Counted from the stretch's first letter, positions 35,426 to 45,431 are shown. The stretch is DNA of 55,006 bases from an uncultured Methanobrevibacter sp. (GCF_937881195.1 NZ_CALGFC010000012.1:1-55006), one strand, 5' to 3'. Notes: a model not told the origin generated them from the letters alone. Made by a program: numbers and translations.

Positions 35426-37036
35426 CTATTTTCCTTCAACTTTTTTATCTGATTCAAATCCTTTATAACATTTATCAAGTAATTCTTGGTCCATTGGTTT
35501 TGTAAGTAAGCTTACAACGATGGTAAAGATAAATGATACTGGAACTGCCACTATTATTGCATCAACTGATGCCCAAGGCATTGCCCCAATTAGCACTGCT
35601 TTTCCAGTTAAATATTGACAAATGCCAAGCCCTTCAGCAGTATTCTTAAAGAAGAATATTAACCAGATAAGGCTTGTTACAGTACCTGAAACAATTCCTG
35701 CAATAGCTCCTTCTCTTGTAGTTCTTTTCCAAAATAATGCACATATATAAACACTTAAGAATGCAGCTGCACAAATTCCATAGAAAAGTGCTGTTCCTTG
35801 AGCTACTACACTACCTGGAAGTATTAAACTAAGTGCAAATGCTAAAACTACAGCTATTAATATTCCAATACGAGTTAATGATATTGATTCAACATCTTTT
35901 TTCTTCTTTAATGTTTCATATATATCCCTTCCTAAGGAAGTTCCTTGAGCATGATATTGTGAACTTAAAGTAGACATAGCTGCAGCAAGTAAAGTTAACA
36001 AAAATACATATACAAACCATTCAGGAAGAGCAAAGTTAATAAATGTTGGGATGATTTTATCAACATTACCTCCAACAACAGCCACTGAAATTTGACCTAA
36101 CCTATCAAAGAAATAAACATTAGATAAAGCACCAACAATAAATGCAGTTCCAGTAATAACTGCTATGAAAAGTCCACCCATTAGTACTGCCCTATTCAAT
36201 TCTTTATCAGAGTCAACAGTCATAAACCTAACAATTAGTTGAGGTTGAGCAAGTACACCAATACCTACACCTAAAATAATTGTAGAAACAAGTGACCACC
36301 AGAAAGGACTTCCAAGGGTTGGGAACGTTGTCCAACCAGTACCCCCTATTGCTTGAGCAGCTGCTGGGAAGTGAGGCGCTAAGTTAGTAAGTGCTGTTTG
36401 GGATTGAGTGATTCCTCCAAGAGTCCAATAAGTAAATACAAGTAAAAAAATCATACCTACGAACATTATTGTTCCCTGTACGGCCTCTGTATACATTACT
36501 CCCCTTATTCCCCCAAATATAACATAAAAAGCAACAAAAATTGATAAAATCAAAAGAGATAAAGTAAAACTAATTGAAAGAGAAGTTTCCATAAACCTTG
36601 CAGCACCTATAAGAACCACAGATGCATATATAGGCATGGCAAAAAATATTATTCCTCCACTAAAGTATTGAATAAATCTACTATTAAAACGCCGAGAAAG
36701 AAATTCTGGAAAAGTTAAAGAACCTAAATTACGACCCATTTTTCGAGTTCTCTTTCCTAAAAATACAAAAGCTATGAATACTCCTACAAAGACATTTAAA
36801 AAAGTTAACCAAAGTAAACTCATACCAAATTGACCTGCAACACCACCAAAACCCACAATAGCGGCAGTACTAATAAAAGTAGCACCATAACTCAAAGCCA
36901 TTATATATGGATGAGTTTTCCGTCCTGCGACCATGAACTCATCCGAAGATTTTGTGCTTTTCCAAGCCAAATATCCAACATAACCTACTATTAAGAAGTA
37001 GACTAAAAAAACTATAGATAAAATTATTAAATCCAT
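35426..37036 (-). CDS. Sodium:solute symporter (SSS family)
   Basis: A 536-residue membrane carrier with about 13 hydrophobic helices. The N-terminus has FLVYFLIVGYVGYLAWKSTKSSDEFMVAGRK, an SSS hallmark in short form (VGYLAW, SSDEFMVAGR), then ALSYGATFISTAAIVGFGG, RRFNSRFIQYFSGG and AAAMSTLSSQYHAQG, where the Ser-rich part helps form the Na2 site. The substrate is not readable; family members take up carboxylates, pantothenate, proline and others. Its divergent neighbour is a PaaK-like ligase, so an aryl or short-chain acid is plausible. GAGGTT precedes ATG 37036. Confidence 0.9.
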   Translation of the reverse strand: MDLIILSIVFLVYFLIVGYVGYLAWKSTKSSDEFMVAGRKTHPYIMALSYGATFISTAAIVGFGGVAGQFGMSLLWLTFLNVFVGVFIAFVFLGKRTRKMGRNLGSLTFPEFLSRRFNSRFIQYFSGGIIFFAMPIYASVVLIGAARFMETSLSISFTLSLLILSIFVAFYVIFGGIRGVMYTEAVQGTIMFVGMIFLLVFTYWTLGGITQSQTALTNLAPHFPAAAQAIGGTGWTTFPTLGSPFWWSLVSTIILGVGIGVLAQPQLIVRFMTVDSDKELNRAVLMGGLFIAVITGTAFIVGALSNVYFFDRLGQISVAVVGGNVDKIIPTFINFALPEWFVYVFLLTLLAAAMSTLSSQYHAQGTSLGRDIYETLKKKKDVESISLTRIGILIAVVLAFALSLILPGSVVAQGTALFYGICAAAFLSVYICALFWKRTTREGAIAGIVSGTVTSLIWLIFFFKNTAEGLGICQYLTGKAVLIGAMPWASVDAIIVAVPVSFIFTIVVSLLTKPMDQELLDKCYKGFESDKKVEGK

Positions 37037-37722
37037 ATATAAACCTCAAAAATATTATAATCATTATTATAAATACGATAGATATTATAAATAAAAATTA
37101 GAACTAAAAAAAGATTTTAAAAGTTTAAATCTAATTTATATATATACAAAAATTCTTTTTGTACATTAGTATTATATAAGCTTTTATACATGAATTTTTG
37201 ATTATAAATTTATAAAGAATTTCATAATTTAAGCAATTTTTATAATATTATACTTTTTATAATAATTAGCTAATTTATATTAAATAAATTTAAATAAACT
37301 TTCAAATATCAAAATATTATTACATAATTATAAATAATTCTTAAAAAAATAGGACATAAAGTAAACATAGAACATTATTAATAAATTAAAAAGTTATAAA
37401 ATTTATATTAAAAAAGCCAATAATAAAACAAAGAATGTGTTAAACAAATAACAAAATATAAAATAAAATATAAAAAATGTTGACAAATTAATATGAAAAA
37501 ATATGATAAAAAGATATTATAAAAAATTGTATTTATTAAAAATAATCATTTGTATTTATTATAAAAGGATTATATTTATTATAAAAAGATTATATTAAAA
37601 TACAATATTACAAAATTAGAAATTATATTCTAAAAATTAATATTATAAAAAATATAATAAAAATATAATTAATTATATCAAGAATAATTGATAAAATACT
37701 TATAAAAAAGCATAGGGATACT
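37037..37722. other. Divergent promoter region between symporter and ligase
   Basis: The 686-bp gap holds the inverted repeat and TATA-like run listed next near the symporter. The right half is AT-rich filler with short ATATTTATTATAAAAAGATT-like repeats. No gene is seen. Confidence 0.55.
37131..37163 (-). promoter_or_regulatory. TATA-like box with adjoining 8-bp inverted repeat
   Basis: On the minus strand TACAAAAA-GAA-TTTTTGTA (37163-37145), a perfect 8-bp inverted repeat, abuts TATATATAAATTAG (37144-37131). The latter fits an archaeal TATA box about 95-110 bp ahead of the symporter start. A regulator binding the repeat would occupy the transcription-factor B side of the promoter. Confidence 0.45.
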
Positions 37723-39024
37723 ATGGTATGGGATGAAAAATTAGAATGCATGGAAATAGAAGAAAAAAAAGAATTGCAGCTTGAAAGGTTAAAAGAAACT
37801 GTTAAAAAAGCTTATGAAAATGTTCCATTTTATAAAAATAAGCTTGATAAAGCTGGAATAAAACCAAAAGACATTCAAACACTTGAAGACATAAATAAAT
37901 TACCATTTACAACAAAAACTGATCTTAGAGATGCTTACCCTTTCGGTATGTTCGCAGTTCCAGAAGAAGAAATTATAGAAATCCATACAACTTCTGGAAC
38001 AACAGGGAAGCCTACAGTTTCAGGATATACTCAAAAAGATTTGGATATTTGGTCAGAAGTAATTGCAAGAGCAATAACAATGGCACTTGGAACACGAGGA
38101 GATCGGATTCAAAACTGTTATGGATATGGACTCTTTACTGGAGGCCTTGGAATTCATTATGGAGGACATAAAGTAGGGGCAACAGTCATACCTATTTCTG
38201 CAGGAAACACAAAAAGACAAATTGAGGTAATGAAAGATTTTGAAAGTACGATACTTACATGTACTCCATCTTATGCTCTTTATTTGGCAGAAATGCTTGA
38301 AAAAGAAGGATTAGCACCTGATGAAATTAGTTTAAAGTCTGGAATCTTTGGAGCAGAGATGTGGACTGAAGAAATGAGAGAAGAACTTGAAAAAAGATTA
38401 GGAATTCTTGCACTTAATATTTATGGTCTAACTGAAGTTATTGGTCCAGGAGTGGCTCAAGAATGTGAAGAAAAAGTTGGCCTTCATATATCAGATGATC
38501 ATTTTTATCCAGAAATTATTGATTCACAAACAATGCAACCTGTAAATGATGGAGAAAAAGGAGAATTAGTTTTAACTACGCTTACTAGAGAAGGTATGCC
38601 AGTTATAAGATTCCGTACAAAAGATATAACTTCTATTACACATGAAAAATGTCCCTGTGGTAGAACACTCGCTAGAATGTCTAGAATCGTTGGTCGAAGC
38701 GATGATATGCTTAAAATAAGAGGAGTAATAGTATTTCCATCACAAATTGAAAGAGCATTGTTAAAAATTGATGGCCTTACACCAAACTATCAAATCGTAG
38801 TTACTAGACCCGGACATTTAGATGAACTTGAAGTTAAAGTGGAAACATCCAAAGAACTATTTTCTGATGAAATGAGAAAAATGGAAGCTATAGAAGAAAA
38901 AATATCTAAAATAATACAAAAAGAAATAGGTTTACGTGCAAGTGTAACTTTAGTTGAGCCAGAATCACTTCCAAGAAGCGAAGGAAAGGCAGTTAGAGTC
39001 ATTGATAAAAGAAATTTTAGTTAA
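37723..39024 (+). CDS. paaK: PaaK-like aryl-CoA ligase
   Basis: A 433-residue phenylacetate-CoA-ligase type enzyme: TTSGTTGKPTVSGYT, YGYGLFTGGLGIHYG, the adenylate motif YGLTEVIGPGVAQE, RFRTKDIT, VGRSDDMLKIRGVIVFPSQ and LPRSEGKAVRVID with the catalytic Lys. The family activates phenylacetate, indoleacetate or related aryl acids to CoA thioesters. The next gene (ACT protein) lies 141 bp on, and iorAB, which interconvert aryl-CoA and arylpyruvate, are nearby. AGGGATACT precedes ATG 37723. It is about as similar to the ligase at 11019-12257 as paralogs would be. Confidence 0.93.
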   Translation: MVWDEKLECMEIEEKKELQLERLKETVKKAYENVPFYKNKLDKAGIKPKDIQTLEDINKLPFTTKTDLRDAYPFGMFAVPEEEIIEIHTTSGTTGKPTVSGYTQKDLDIWSEVIARAITMALGTRGDRIQNCYGYGLFTGGLGIHYGGHKVGATVIPISAGNTKRQIEVMKDFESTILTCTPSYALYLAEMLEKEGLAPDEISLKSGIFGAEMWTEEMREELEKRLGILALNIYGLTEVIGPGVAQECEEKVGLHISDDHFYPEIIDSQTMQPVNDGEKGELVLTTLTREGMPVIRFRTKDITSITHEKCPCGRTLARMSRIVGRSDDMLKIRGVIVFPSQIERALLKIDGLTPNYQIVVTRPGHLDELEVKVETSKELFSDEMRKMEAIEEKISKIIQKEIGLRASVTLVEPESLPRSEGKAVRVIDKRNFS

Positions 39025-39165
39025 ATAATATTAAATGAATGATTACTTATTTAAATAGGTTTATATAAACTAAAAATAAGTTAAAATAATTATATTAATC
39101 ATATAAAGTTGATTAATTAATAATTACTTAAATTATTGAATTACTTAAATTATGGAGAAATTAAC

Positions 39166-39597
39166 ATGAAAAATAAACAAATATCTGTATTTATAGAAAA
39201 CAAAGAGGGAAGACTTAAAAAGGCAATGGATGTGTTAGCAAAAGAAAATATAAACATTAGGGCCTTATCTATAGCAGATACGACCAAATTTGGAATATTA
39301 AGATTAATAGTCTCAGAAACTGAAAAAGCAAAGGAAATTCTCGAAAATAATAACTTTGTTGTAAAGGAAAATGATGTTATTATTGTTGAAGTCCCAGATA
39401 AACCAAATGGACTAAACACCATTTTAGGATATCTTGATGATAAAAATGTAAATGTGGAATATATTTATGCATTTGTTAGTAAAAAAAGTGAAGAAGCTAT
39501 TGTTGTAGTAAGATTAGAAAATATAGATGAAGGAATAAAAATTTTAAAAGAAAATGATGCATATATACTAACTTCTGAAGACATAAAATCCATTTAA
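39166..39597 (+). CDS. ACT-domain protein (tandem ACT)
   Basis: A 143-residue protein with two ACT-like units: QISVFIENKEGRLKKAMDVL (1-70) and LNTILGYLDDKNVNVEYIYA (72-140). ACT domains bind amino acids. Stand-alone tandem ACT proteins are regularly found directly behind PaaK-like ligases in methanogens and bacteria, and are thought to sense aromatic or branched amino acids. ATG 39166 has GGAG with good spacing; an upstream start at 39136 would add ten residues unlike the family. It probably shares a transcript with the ligase. Confidence 0.9.
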   Translation: MKNKQISVFIENKEGRLKKAMDVLAKENINIRALSIADTTKFGILRLIVSETEKAKEILENNNFVVKENDVIIVEVPDKPNGLNTILGYLDDKNVNVEYIYAFVSKKSEEAIVVVRLENIDEGIKILKENDAYILTSEDIKSI

Positions 39598-39650
39598 TTA
39601 TGTGTGATTATGTAAATTCAGATTTAAGTAATTATTTTTATAAAAAATAA

Positions 39651-39770
39651 ACAAAACATGATAACAATTTACAAAAATAAACAAAATATAGTAGTAATTT
39701 ACAAAAATAAACAAAATATAGTAGTAATTTACAAAAATAAATAAAATATAGTAGTAATTTACAAAAATAT
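39651..39770. repeat. 30-bp tandem repeat, 4 copies
   Basis: The unit is ACAAAATATAGTAGTAATTT plus ACAAAAATAA. Copies at 39651, 39681, 39711 and 39741; the first and last carry a few changes, the middle two are identical. It lies between two converging genes. Confidence 0.92.
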
Positions 39771-39834
39771 AACTAGTATATTAATAATAATTTATAAAAA
39801 ATAGCCTTAATATGGCAATTTAGATTAATTCATA

Positions 39835-40119
39835 TTATTCTAAACTTTTTATAAGTTCAGCTACTTCTTCTCTTTTGTAACCTAATTTAACAAAGAGATT
39901 AGCAATTGATTCTTTATCATCAAGTGAAGAAATTTCTTTCCATTTTTTAAAATCATTTCTTAATATTGATTTTATCAATAATTGTATTGTTATTAAAGTA
40001 TCAGTATCAATAGCCACTAAAACATCTTTTTTATCAAAAAATCCATTTGGATCAATTAATTCAAAGCTCTCATCTAGAGCATCTCTTTGAATAATAGCAT
40101 TTTTAATCTCATAACCCAT
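39835..40119 (-). CDS. Uncharacterised protein, 94 residues
   Basis: Not recognised. The protein is soluble, starting MGYEIKNAIIQRDALDESFE, with a hydrophobic middle (VLVAIDTDTLITIQLLIKSI) and a charged helical end (KLGYKREEVAELIKSLE). GGTGAT 4 bp upstream of ATG 40119 and even codon use argue that it is real. It follows iorAB on the same strand after 192 bp; a link to aryl-acid metabolism would be guesswork. Confidence 0.65.
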   Translation of the reverse strand: MGYEIKNAIIQRDALDESFELIDPNGFFDKKDVLVAIDTDTLITIQLLIKSILRNDFKKWKEISSLDDKESIANLFVKLGYKREEVAELIKSLE

Positions 40120-40311
40120 TTAATCACCATAAATTATCAAAAAATATAGAAGCTCATTAATAATATACTAATAATTATGTTACTAATAATTAATGTTAAT
40201 AATATAATAACTATAGTATTATATGATATTATATGATTGATACAATATAAATATATTATATTATAATCTCTTTATTAAGTGTTTATTTATAAAACTTTAT
40301 TCAATAAATCA

Positions 40312-40917
40312 TTATTTATTTTTTACAGCATTATATCCTTTTTCAATAGCATTTAAATTCATTTCATGGAATTTTTGATGCAAATTATTTTTCATTGCTG
40401 TAATGATAGATTTTTTCGAAAGAGGAAACGTTTCATTAGCTATAACTGCTCCTAAAAGAACCATATTTAAAGACATGAGACTTCCTGAATCTAAAGCTAA
40501 TTTTTCTCCATCAATTGGGTAAACAAAATCATAATTTTCATTCAAAGCATTTATTATTTCATTAACATTAGGATAAGTCTGATTAAATTGAGTTAAAGTA
40601 GAAGGAACAATTGGAGAAGTGTTAAAAACTATTTTAGTCTGTTTATTCGATTTATCCAAAGCTCTCACAGCTTCTGATGGTTCAAAACTTAAAATCACAT
40701 CAGCATTAAATTTTTCAATTATTGAACTTTTATAATCTCCAATTTTTAATTCAGTAGAAACAACTCCTCCTCTTTGAGACATTCCATGAATTTCACTCAT
40801 TAGAACATCTAAACCTTCATTCATTGCAGCTTCGCCAATTATAACAGAAGTTTTGATAATGCCCTGTCCTCCAACACCACAAATATATATATTATAAGAA
40901 TTTTCTTTGTTAAACAT
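40312..40917 (-). CDS. iorB: Indolepyruvate:ferredoxin oxidoreductase, beta subunit
   Basis: A 201-residue gamma-type domain of the 2-oxoacid oxidoreductases: YICGVGGQGIIKTSVIIGEA, EIHGMSQRGGVVSTELKIG and DVILSFEPSEAVRAL. IorB works with IorA in oxidation of arylpyruvates to aryl-CoA with ferredoxin, or the reverse reductive carboxylation. ATG 40917 is preferred because GGTGA precedes it; a GTG at 40926 would add three residues. It is 97 bp behind iorA. Confidence 0.93.
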   Translation of the reverse strand: MFNKENSYNIYICGVGGQGIIKTSVIIGEAAMNEGLDVLMSEIHGMSQRGGVVSTELKIGDYKSSIIEKFNADVILSFEPSEAVRALDKSNKQTKIVFNTSPIVPSTLTQFNQTYPNVNEIINALNENYDFVYPIDGEKLALDSGSLMSLNMVLLGAVIANETFPLSKKSIITAMKNNLHQKFHEMNLNAIEKGYNAVKNK

Positions 40918-41014
40918 GATTTTCACCTATAAAATTTTGAAAGATAAATTTAAGCTATAAAATTTTGAAAGATAATTTTAAGCTATAAAAAATTTATAAT
41001 GATGATTGATATTT

Positions 41015-43135
41015 TTAATCTTCCTTTTTAACCCCAATAGCTTTTTCATCACACATTTGCACACAAACAGTACAACCTTTACAAAGTAAATCATCAATTT
41101 CAACTTTATCATCAGTTACAGATATAGCTGGGCAAGCTAAAGTATCTATACAAACCCTACAATCATTACATTTATCCCTTTTTATTGTCATTGGCCTTTT
41201 ATGTTTAACACCTTTAATAAGTGTACAAGGATATTTAGCTATTATAACAGAAACACCATCATATTCAAGGGCCCTTTTATATGTATCAACAGTCTTATTC
41301 AAATTCATCGGGTTAATAGTCTCAACAAACTCACAACCAGTAGCTTTAGCAATTTCCTCAATAGAAATTTCAGGAGCAATATCTCCCATTCCATCAACTG
41401 GAATGCCTGGATTTGGTTGACCTCCAGTCATAGCAGTTGTCCGATTATCAAGAACAGTTACAACAAACTTATGCTTATTATGAACACCATTTATAAGAGG
41501 AGGTATTCCTCCATGGAAAAAAGTGGAATCTCCAATAAAACTAACAATATGTTGATTAGTTGCAGCAGCAAAACCACAAGCATCACCAATACTAGATCCC
41601 ATAGAAAGTAGATAATCAGTAGTTTCATAAGGAGGACTTACACCTAAAGTATAACACCCAATATCTGAGGAAAAGATTAAATCCTCATTAGAAATTCCTA
41701 ATTCTTCAGCAGCTCTTCTAACACCAAAATATGTGGCCCTATGAGAACATCCAGGACATAAAGTAGGCGGACGTGATGGTAGATTATTTTTTATATTATA
41801 CAATTTTTCATCAATGTCTAATAATGTATTCTCTGATTGATTATTAATAATTAATTCTTCATCATTTTGAGTAATTCCATTATTAATATTTTGATCAAAA
41901 TCTTGATTAATAATCACATTCAGAGAATTTCTAACTATATCAGAATTAAATTCATATATAAGTGGAAATGTTCCATCTAATTTGCCAAAAACAGGAATAT
42001 TCAGTCCAACTTCACCAATTGTAGCTAAAATCTGATTCTCCATGATTGGATCAACTTCTTCAACGACAAAAACACCATCCAAACCTTCTATAAAATCTAA
42101 AACAAGGTCTTTTGGGAAAGGGTAAGAAAATCCTAATTTCAATATATCAAATGGTAAATCATCTTCATTTACCACATCATATGCATAGTTAAATGCACTA
42201 CCACTTGCTATTATGCCATAATTTTTATAATTCTTATTTTCATTATTCTTATTTTTAATATTTTCAACATTAGTATCCTTATTTTTAACATTATTTTTTT
42301 CAATATAATCAATATTTTCAATTGAAAATTTAAAAATAGAATTTAATTCAGAATTATTTGTTAGATCATTAATAGCAGCTATTTTCAATACAAGCTTTTC
42401 ATGCATAAGCATTGCATTTTCTGGAACAGGAACAAATTTTTTTGGATTCTTTTTGAAAAATCCTTTTTCCCAATGAACATTATTCTTATTATTAGTATTA
42501 TTATTAGTATTATTATTAATATTTTTATTATCACCATTATTAAATTCTTCATCCATAAGAACTTTTTCAACATCCCCAAATTCTACAATTCCCCTCATAT
42601 GAGAAACTCGAGTAGTGGTACGAAGGAGAACAGGAATACTAAACTCTTTAGACACTTCATATCCATATTTCATCATATCTTTAACTTCTTGTGGATTAGA
42701 AGGTTCTAAAACAGGACAATTAGCTAATCTAGCATAATGACGATTATCTTGTTCATTTTGAGAAGAAAACATTGAAGGATCATCAGCAGATAAAATAACT
42801 AGTCCTCCAGGAGTTCCAGTATAAACAGAAGTTAAAAATGAGTCTGAAGCTACATTTAAACCAACATGCTTCATGAAAGTGAAAGATTTTAAACCACTAG
42901 CAGCACTACTGGCTGCCACTTCCATTGCAACTTTTTCATTAGCAGAAAACTCAAAAAACATTCCAGCATCCTTTGCAAGAAGAGACAAAATATTCCCAAT
43001 TTCAGAAGAAGGAGTACCGGGATATGTAGCAGCAATTGAAACTCCTGCTTCAATAGCTCCTCTAACAGCAGCTTCATTACCCAATAAAAATTCCTTATCT
43101 CCTGATTTACCTTTCACTAATTGATTCAAATCCAT
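41015..43135 (-). CDS. iorA: Indolepyruvate:ferredoxin oxidoreductase, alpha subunit
   Basis: A 706-residue TPP- and Fe-S-dependent subunit. It has FLLGNEAAVRGAIEAGVSIA and TYPGTPSSEIGNIL at the start, a TPP domain with CPGCSHRATYFGVRR, DIGCYTLGVSPPY and FIGDSTFFHGGIPPL, and a C-terminal 2x4Fe-4S ferredoxin domain with KCNDCRVCIDTLACP and CKGCTVCVQMCDEKA. The usual length is near 600; the excess comes from Asn/Lys-rich inserts near residues 205-225 and 280-305 and around 430-455. It catalyses arylpyruvate to aryl-CoA conversion with IorB, in methanogens probably run towards amino acid synthesis. GGTGCG precedes ATG 43135. Confidence 0.94.
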   Translation of the reverse strand: MDLNQLVKGKSGDKEFLLGNEAAVRGAIEAGVSIAATYPGTPSSEIGNILSLLAKDAGMFFEFSANEKVAMEVAASSAASGLKSFTFMKHVGLNVASDSFLTSVYTGTPGGLVILSADDPSMFSSQNEQDNRHYARLANCPVLEPSNPQEVKDMMKYGYEVSKEFSIPVLLRTTTRVSHMRGIVEFGDVEKVLMDEEFNNGDNKNINNNTNNNTNNKNNVHWEKGFFKKNPKKFVPVPENAMLMHEKLVLKIAAINDLTNNSELNSIFKFSIENIDYIEKNNVKNKDTNVENIKNKNNENKNYKNYGIIASGSAFNYAYDVVNEDDLPFDILKLGFSYPFPKDLVLDFIEGLDGVFVVEEVDPIMENQILATIGEVGLNIPVFGKLDGTFPLIYEFNSDIVRNSLNVIINQDFDQNINNGITQNDEELIINNQSENTLLDIDEKLYNIKNNLPSRPPTLCPGCSHRATYFGVRRAAEELGISNEDLIFSSDIGCYTLGVSPPYETTDYLLSMGSSIGDACGFAAATNQHIVSFIGDSTFFHGGIPPLINGVHNKHKFVVTVLDNRTTAMTGGQPNPGIPVDGMGDIAPEISIEEIAKATGCEFVETINPMNLNKTVDTYKRALEYDGVSVIIAKYPCTLIKGVKHKRPMTIKRDKCNDCRVCIDTLACPAISVTDDKVEIDDLLCKGCTVCVQMCDEKAIGVKKED

Positions 43136-43850
43136 TATTACGCACCATAAATAACATAAATAGTATAAATAAAATAATTTAAGAAATAAAAGGCCTAAAA
43201 CTGATAGGAAACAGTTATTAAGCTAATATACATGATAATCAATAATATTTATATAATTAATATAATAAATATATTATAATAAATAAAACAGAAAATTATA
43301 ATATTAAATTACTATATAGCAGAATTATTTTTAGATAGAATAATAAATATACTTTTTGAATTTATAAAATTAAATCATGAAAATATAATAGATTTAAATT
43401 ATGACTATTAAATATCTAAATTAACATGAAGCTTATTTAAAAATTATAATTATTACCATATTATCATTTAAATAAAAAAAATGTTATATATAAAAAATAT
43501 TATTTTATTAAATAAAGATTGTTCAATGAAAAAATTATTAATTTAAAAAACATTTTTAATATTTAAATATTATTAAGTAAAAATTTTTAGTAGAAATATA
43601 ATTATTAAAATATTCTTACTAAAATATCCTTATTAAAATATTCTTACTAAAGATATCCTTATTAATTAATTTTTGTTATAATAATAGATATTATAATAAG
43701 ATATATTTATAAAATAAAGGAGTATTTATAAAATAAAGAAGAAATTATAAAAGATTAACATCATATTAATTAATCCTCTTATTATATGAATAAATAGTAT
43801 AATATTATAAATTAAAATATAAAAATAAAAAAAGGGAAAATGGAGATAAA
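43136..43850. other. Divergent intergenic region iorA/tfrB
   Basis: 715 AT-rich bases with promoters for both genes expected. Short repeats of TATTCTTACTAAAATATCCT type occur at about 43605-43665. No gene or RNA is seen. Confidence 0.5.
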
Positions 43851-45431
43851 ATGATTGAAATTGAAGTATTACGGTTTGATAAAGAAAAAGACAAAGAGCC
43901 CTACTTTGAAAAATATGAAATCGAAAAAAAATATAAGATGAAGATATTAGATGCTTTGATTTCTATCAACGAAAAATATAATAACAATTTAAGTTTTAGA
44001 AGCTCTTGTAGAGCTGGACAATGTGGTTCTTGTGCTTTGAAAATGAATGGAAAAGTAGTACTTGCATGTAAAGCTGAAATAGAAGATAATTCCAAGATTG
44101 AACCATTAGATTTCCCCATAATAAAAGATTTGATTGTAGATAAATCTGAAGTAGATGAAAAAGTGAATAATATGGATTTATTTTTACAAAAAAATGAGAA
44201 TGATGAAAAAAAAGAATATGGTGAAAAAAATAAAAATGGAATTAAGATAAATGATGTAGAAGAAAAATTAAGTGTAGATATTTTAAAAGAAGATAAATGT
44301 GATTGTCCTTCAATTATTGAAAATGAAGAGTGTATGGATACTAAAAAGGTCAGAAGTTGTATTGAATGTTACTCTTGTCTTTCAGCATGTCCTGTTATTA
44401 AAGAAACAGAAAAGTTTGCAGGTCCTTATTTCATGAGATATATATCCAAATTTGATTTTGATCCACGAGATAATGGTAAAAGAACTGAAGAAAGTATTAA
44501 TGAAGGTTTATATTATTGTACCAGTTGTGGTAAATGTGGAGAAATATGTCCAAAAGAAATTAATAGTTTTGGAGATGCTATAGAAAAATTAAGAGCATTA
44601 GCAAATAAAAAAGATTTGGGTCCTCTTGAACAGCACAAAGAGGTAAAAGAAATGATTTTAAAAACTGGAAGATCTGTGGAAGAGCTAGAAGAAAGTTTTA
44701 TTAAATCAATTTCCAAAGAAAAAAATAAATCAAAACAAAAAATAGCTGTTTTCACAGGATGTATGATTGATTATAGGCTTCAAAATGTTGGATTTGCACT
44801 CATAGATGTTTTGAAAAAAAATGGAATTGAAGTCGATGTTCCTGAAGATCAAGTCTGTTGTGGATCCCCAATGTTAAGAACTGGTCAAACCGATATTGTG
44901 GAAGGGCTTGTTGAAAAAAATAAAAAAGCTTTATCAGAATATGACACCATAATTACAATGTGTGCAGGTTGTGGAGCTACATTAAAAAATGACTATCCGA
45001 AATATGGAGTAAAACTAAATGTAATGGACATAAGTGAATTTTTAGTTAATAATCTTGATACTAGCAAAATGAAAGATTTAAAACTTAAAGTTACTTATCA
45101 TGATCCTTGTCACCTTATTAGAGGGCAAGGAATAAAAAACGAACCTAGAGAAATACTTAATAAAATAAAAGGTGTTGAATTCGTAGAAATGGAAAGTCCA
45201 GACCAATGTTGTGGTGCAGGTGGAGGAGTTAGAGCAGCTAAACCAGAAATTGCATTTGGATTAGGTAAAAAAAAGGCAGAGATGGTTGAAAAGCTTGATG
45301 TTGATGCTGTAATAAGCATATGTCCATTTTGTCAATATAATATTCAAGATGCATTAAATAAAGAAGGAATGGATAATATTAAAGTAATGAATATTTTAGA
45401 ACTTCTAAAAATGGCATATGATATTGAATAA
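43851..45431 (+). CDS. tfrB: CoM/CoB:fumarate reductase subunit B
   Basis: TfrB of thiol:fumarate reductase couples fumarate reduction to oxidation of coenzymes M and B, giving succinate for the incomplete reductive citrate route. The 526 residues contain an N-terminal 2Fe-2S ferredoxin domain (CRAGQCGSCALKMNGKVVLAC), two 4Fe-4S motifs (CIECYSCLSACP, CTSCGKCGEICP), and two HdrB-like CCG domains (CCGSPMLRTGQ with CAGCGATL; DPCHLIRGQG with CCGAGGG and CPFCQYN). A charged Glu/Lys/Asn linker fills about residues 105-160. GGAGAT precedes ATG 43851. TfrA, the flavin subunit, is not in the window. Confidence 0.93.
   Translation: MIEIEVLRFDKEKDKEPYFEKYEIEKKYKMKILDALISINEKYNNNLSFRSSCRAGQCGSCALKMNGKVVLACKAEIEDNSKIEPLDFPIIKDLIVDKSEVDEKVNNMDLFLQKNENDEKKEYGEKNKNGIKINDVEEKLSVDILKEDKCDCPSIIENEECMDTKKVRSCIECYSCLSACPVIKETEKFAGPYFMRYISKFDFDPRDNGKRTEESINEGLYYCTSCGKCGEICPKEINSFGDAIEKLRALANKKDLGPLEQHKEVKEMILKTGRSVEELEESFIKSISKEKNKSKQKIAVFTGCMIDYRLQNVGFALIDVLKKNGIEVDVPEDQVCCGSPMLRTGQTDIVEGLVEKNKKALSEYDTIITMCAGCGATLKNDYPKYGVKLNVMDISEFLVNNLDTSKMKDLKLKVTYHDPCHLIRGQGIKNEPREILNKIKGVEFVEMESPDQCCGAGGGVRAAKPEIAFGLGKKKAEMVEKLDVDAVISICPFCQYNIQDALNKEGMDNIKVMNILELLKMAYDIE

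Noticed and set aside
41201..41611. 136-codon frame opposite iorA
   Set aside because: It is antisense to the conserved TPP domain of iorA and resembles no protein family.
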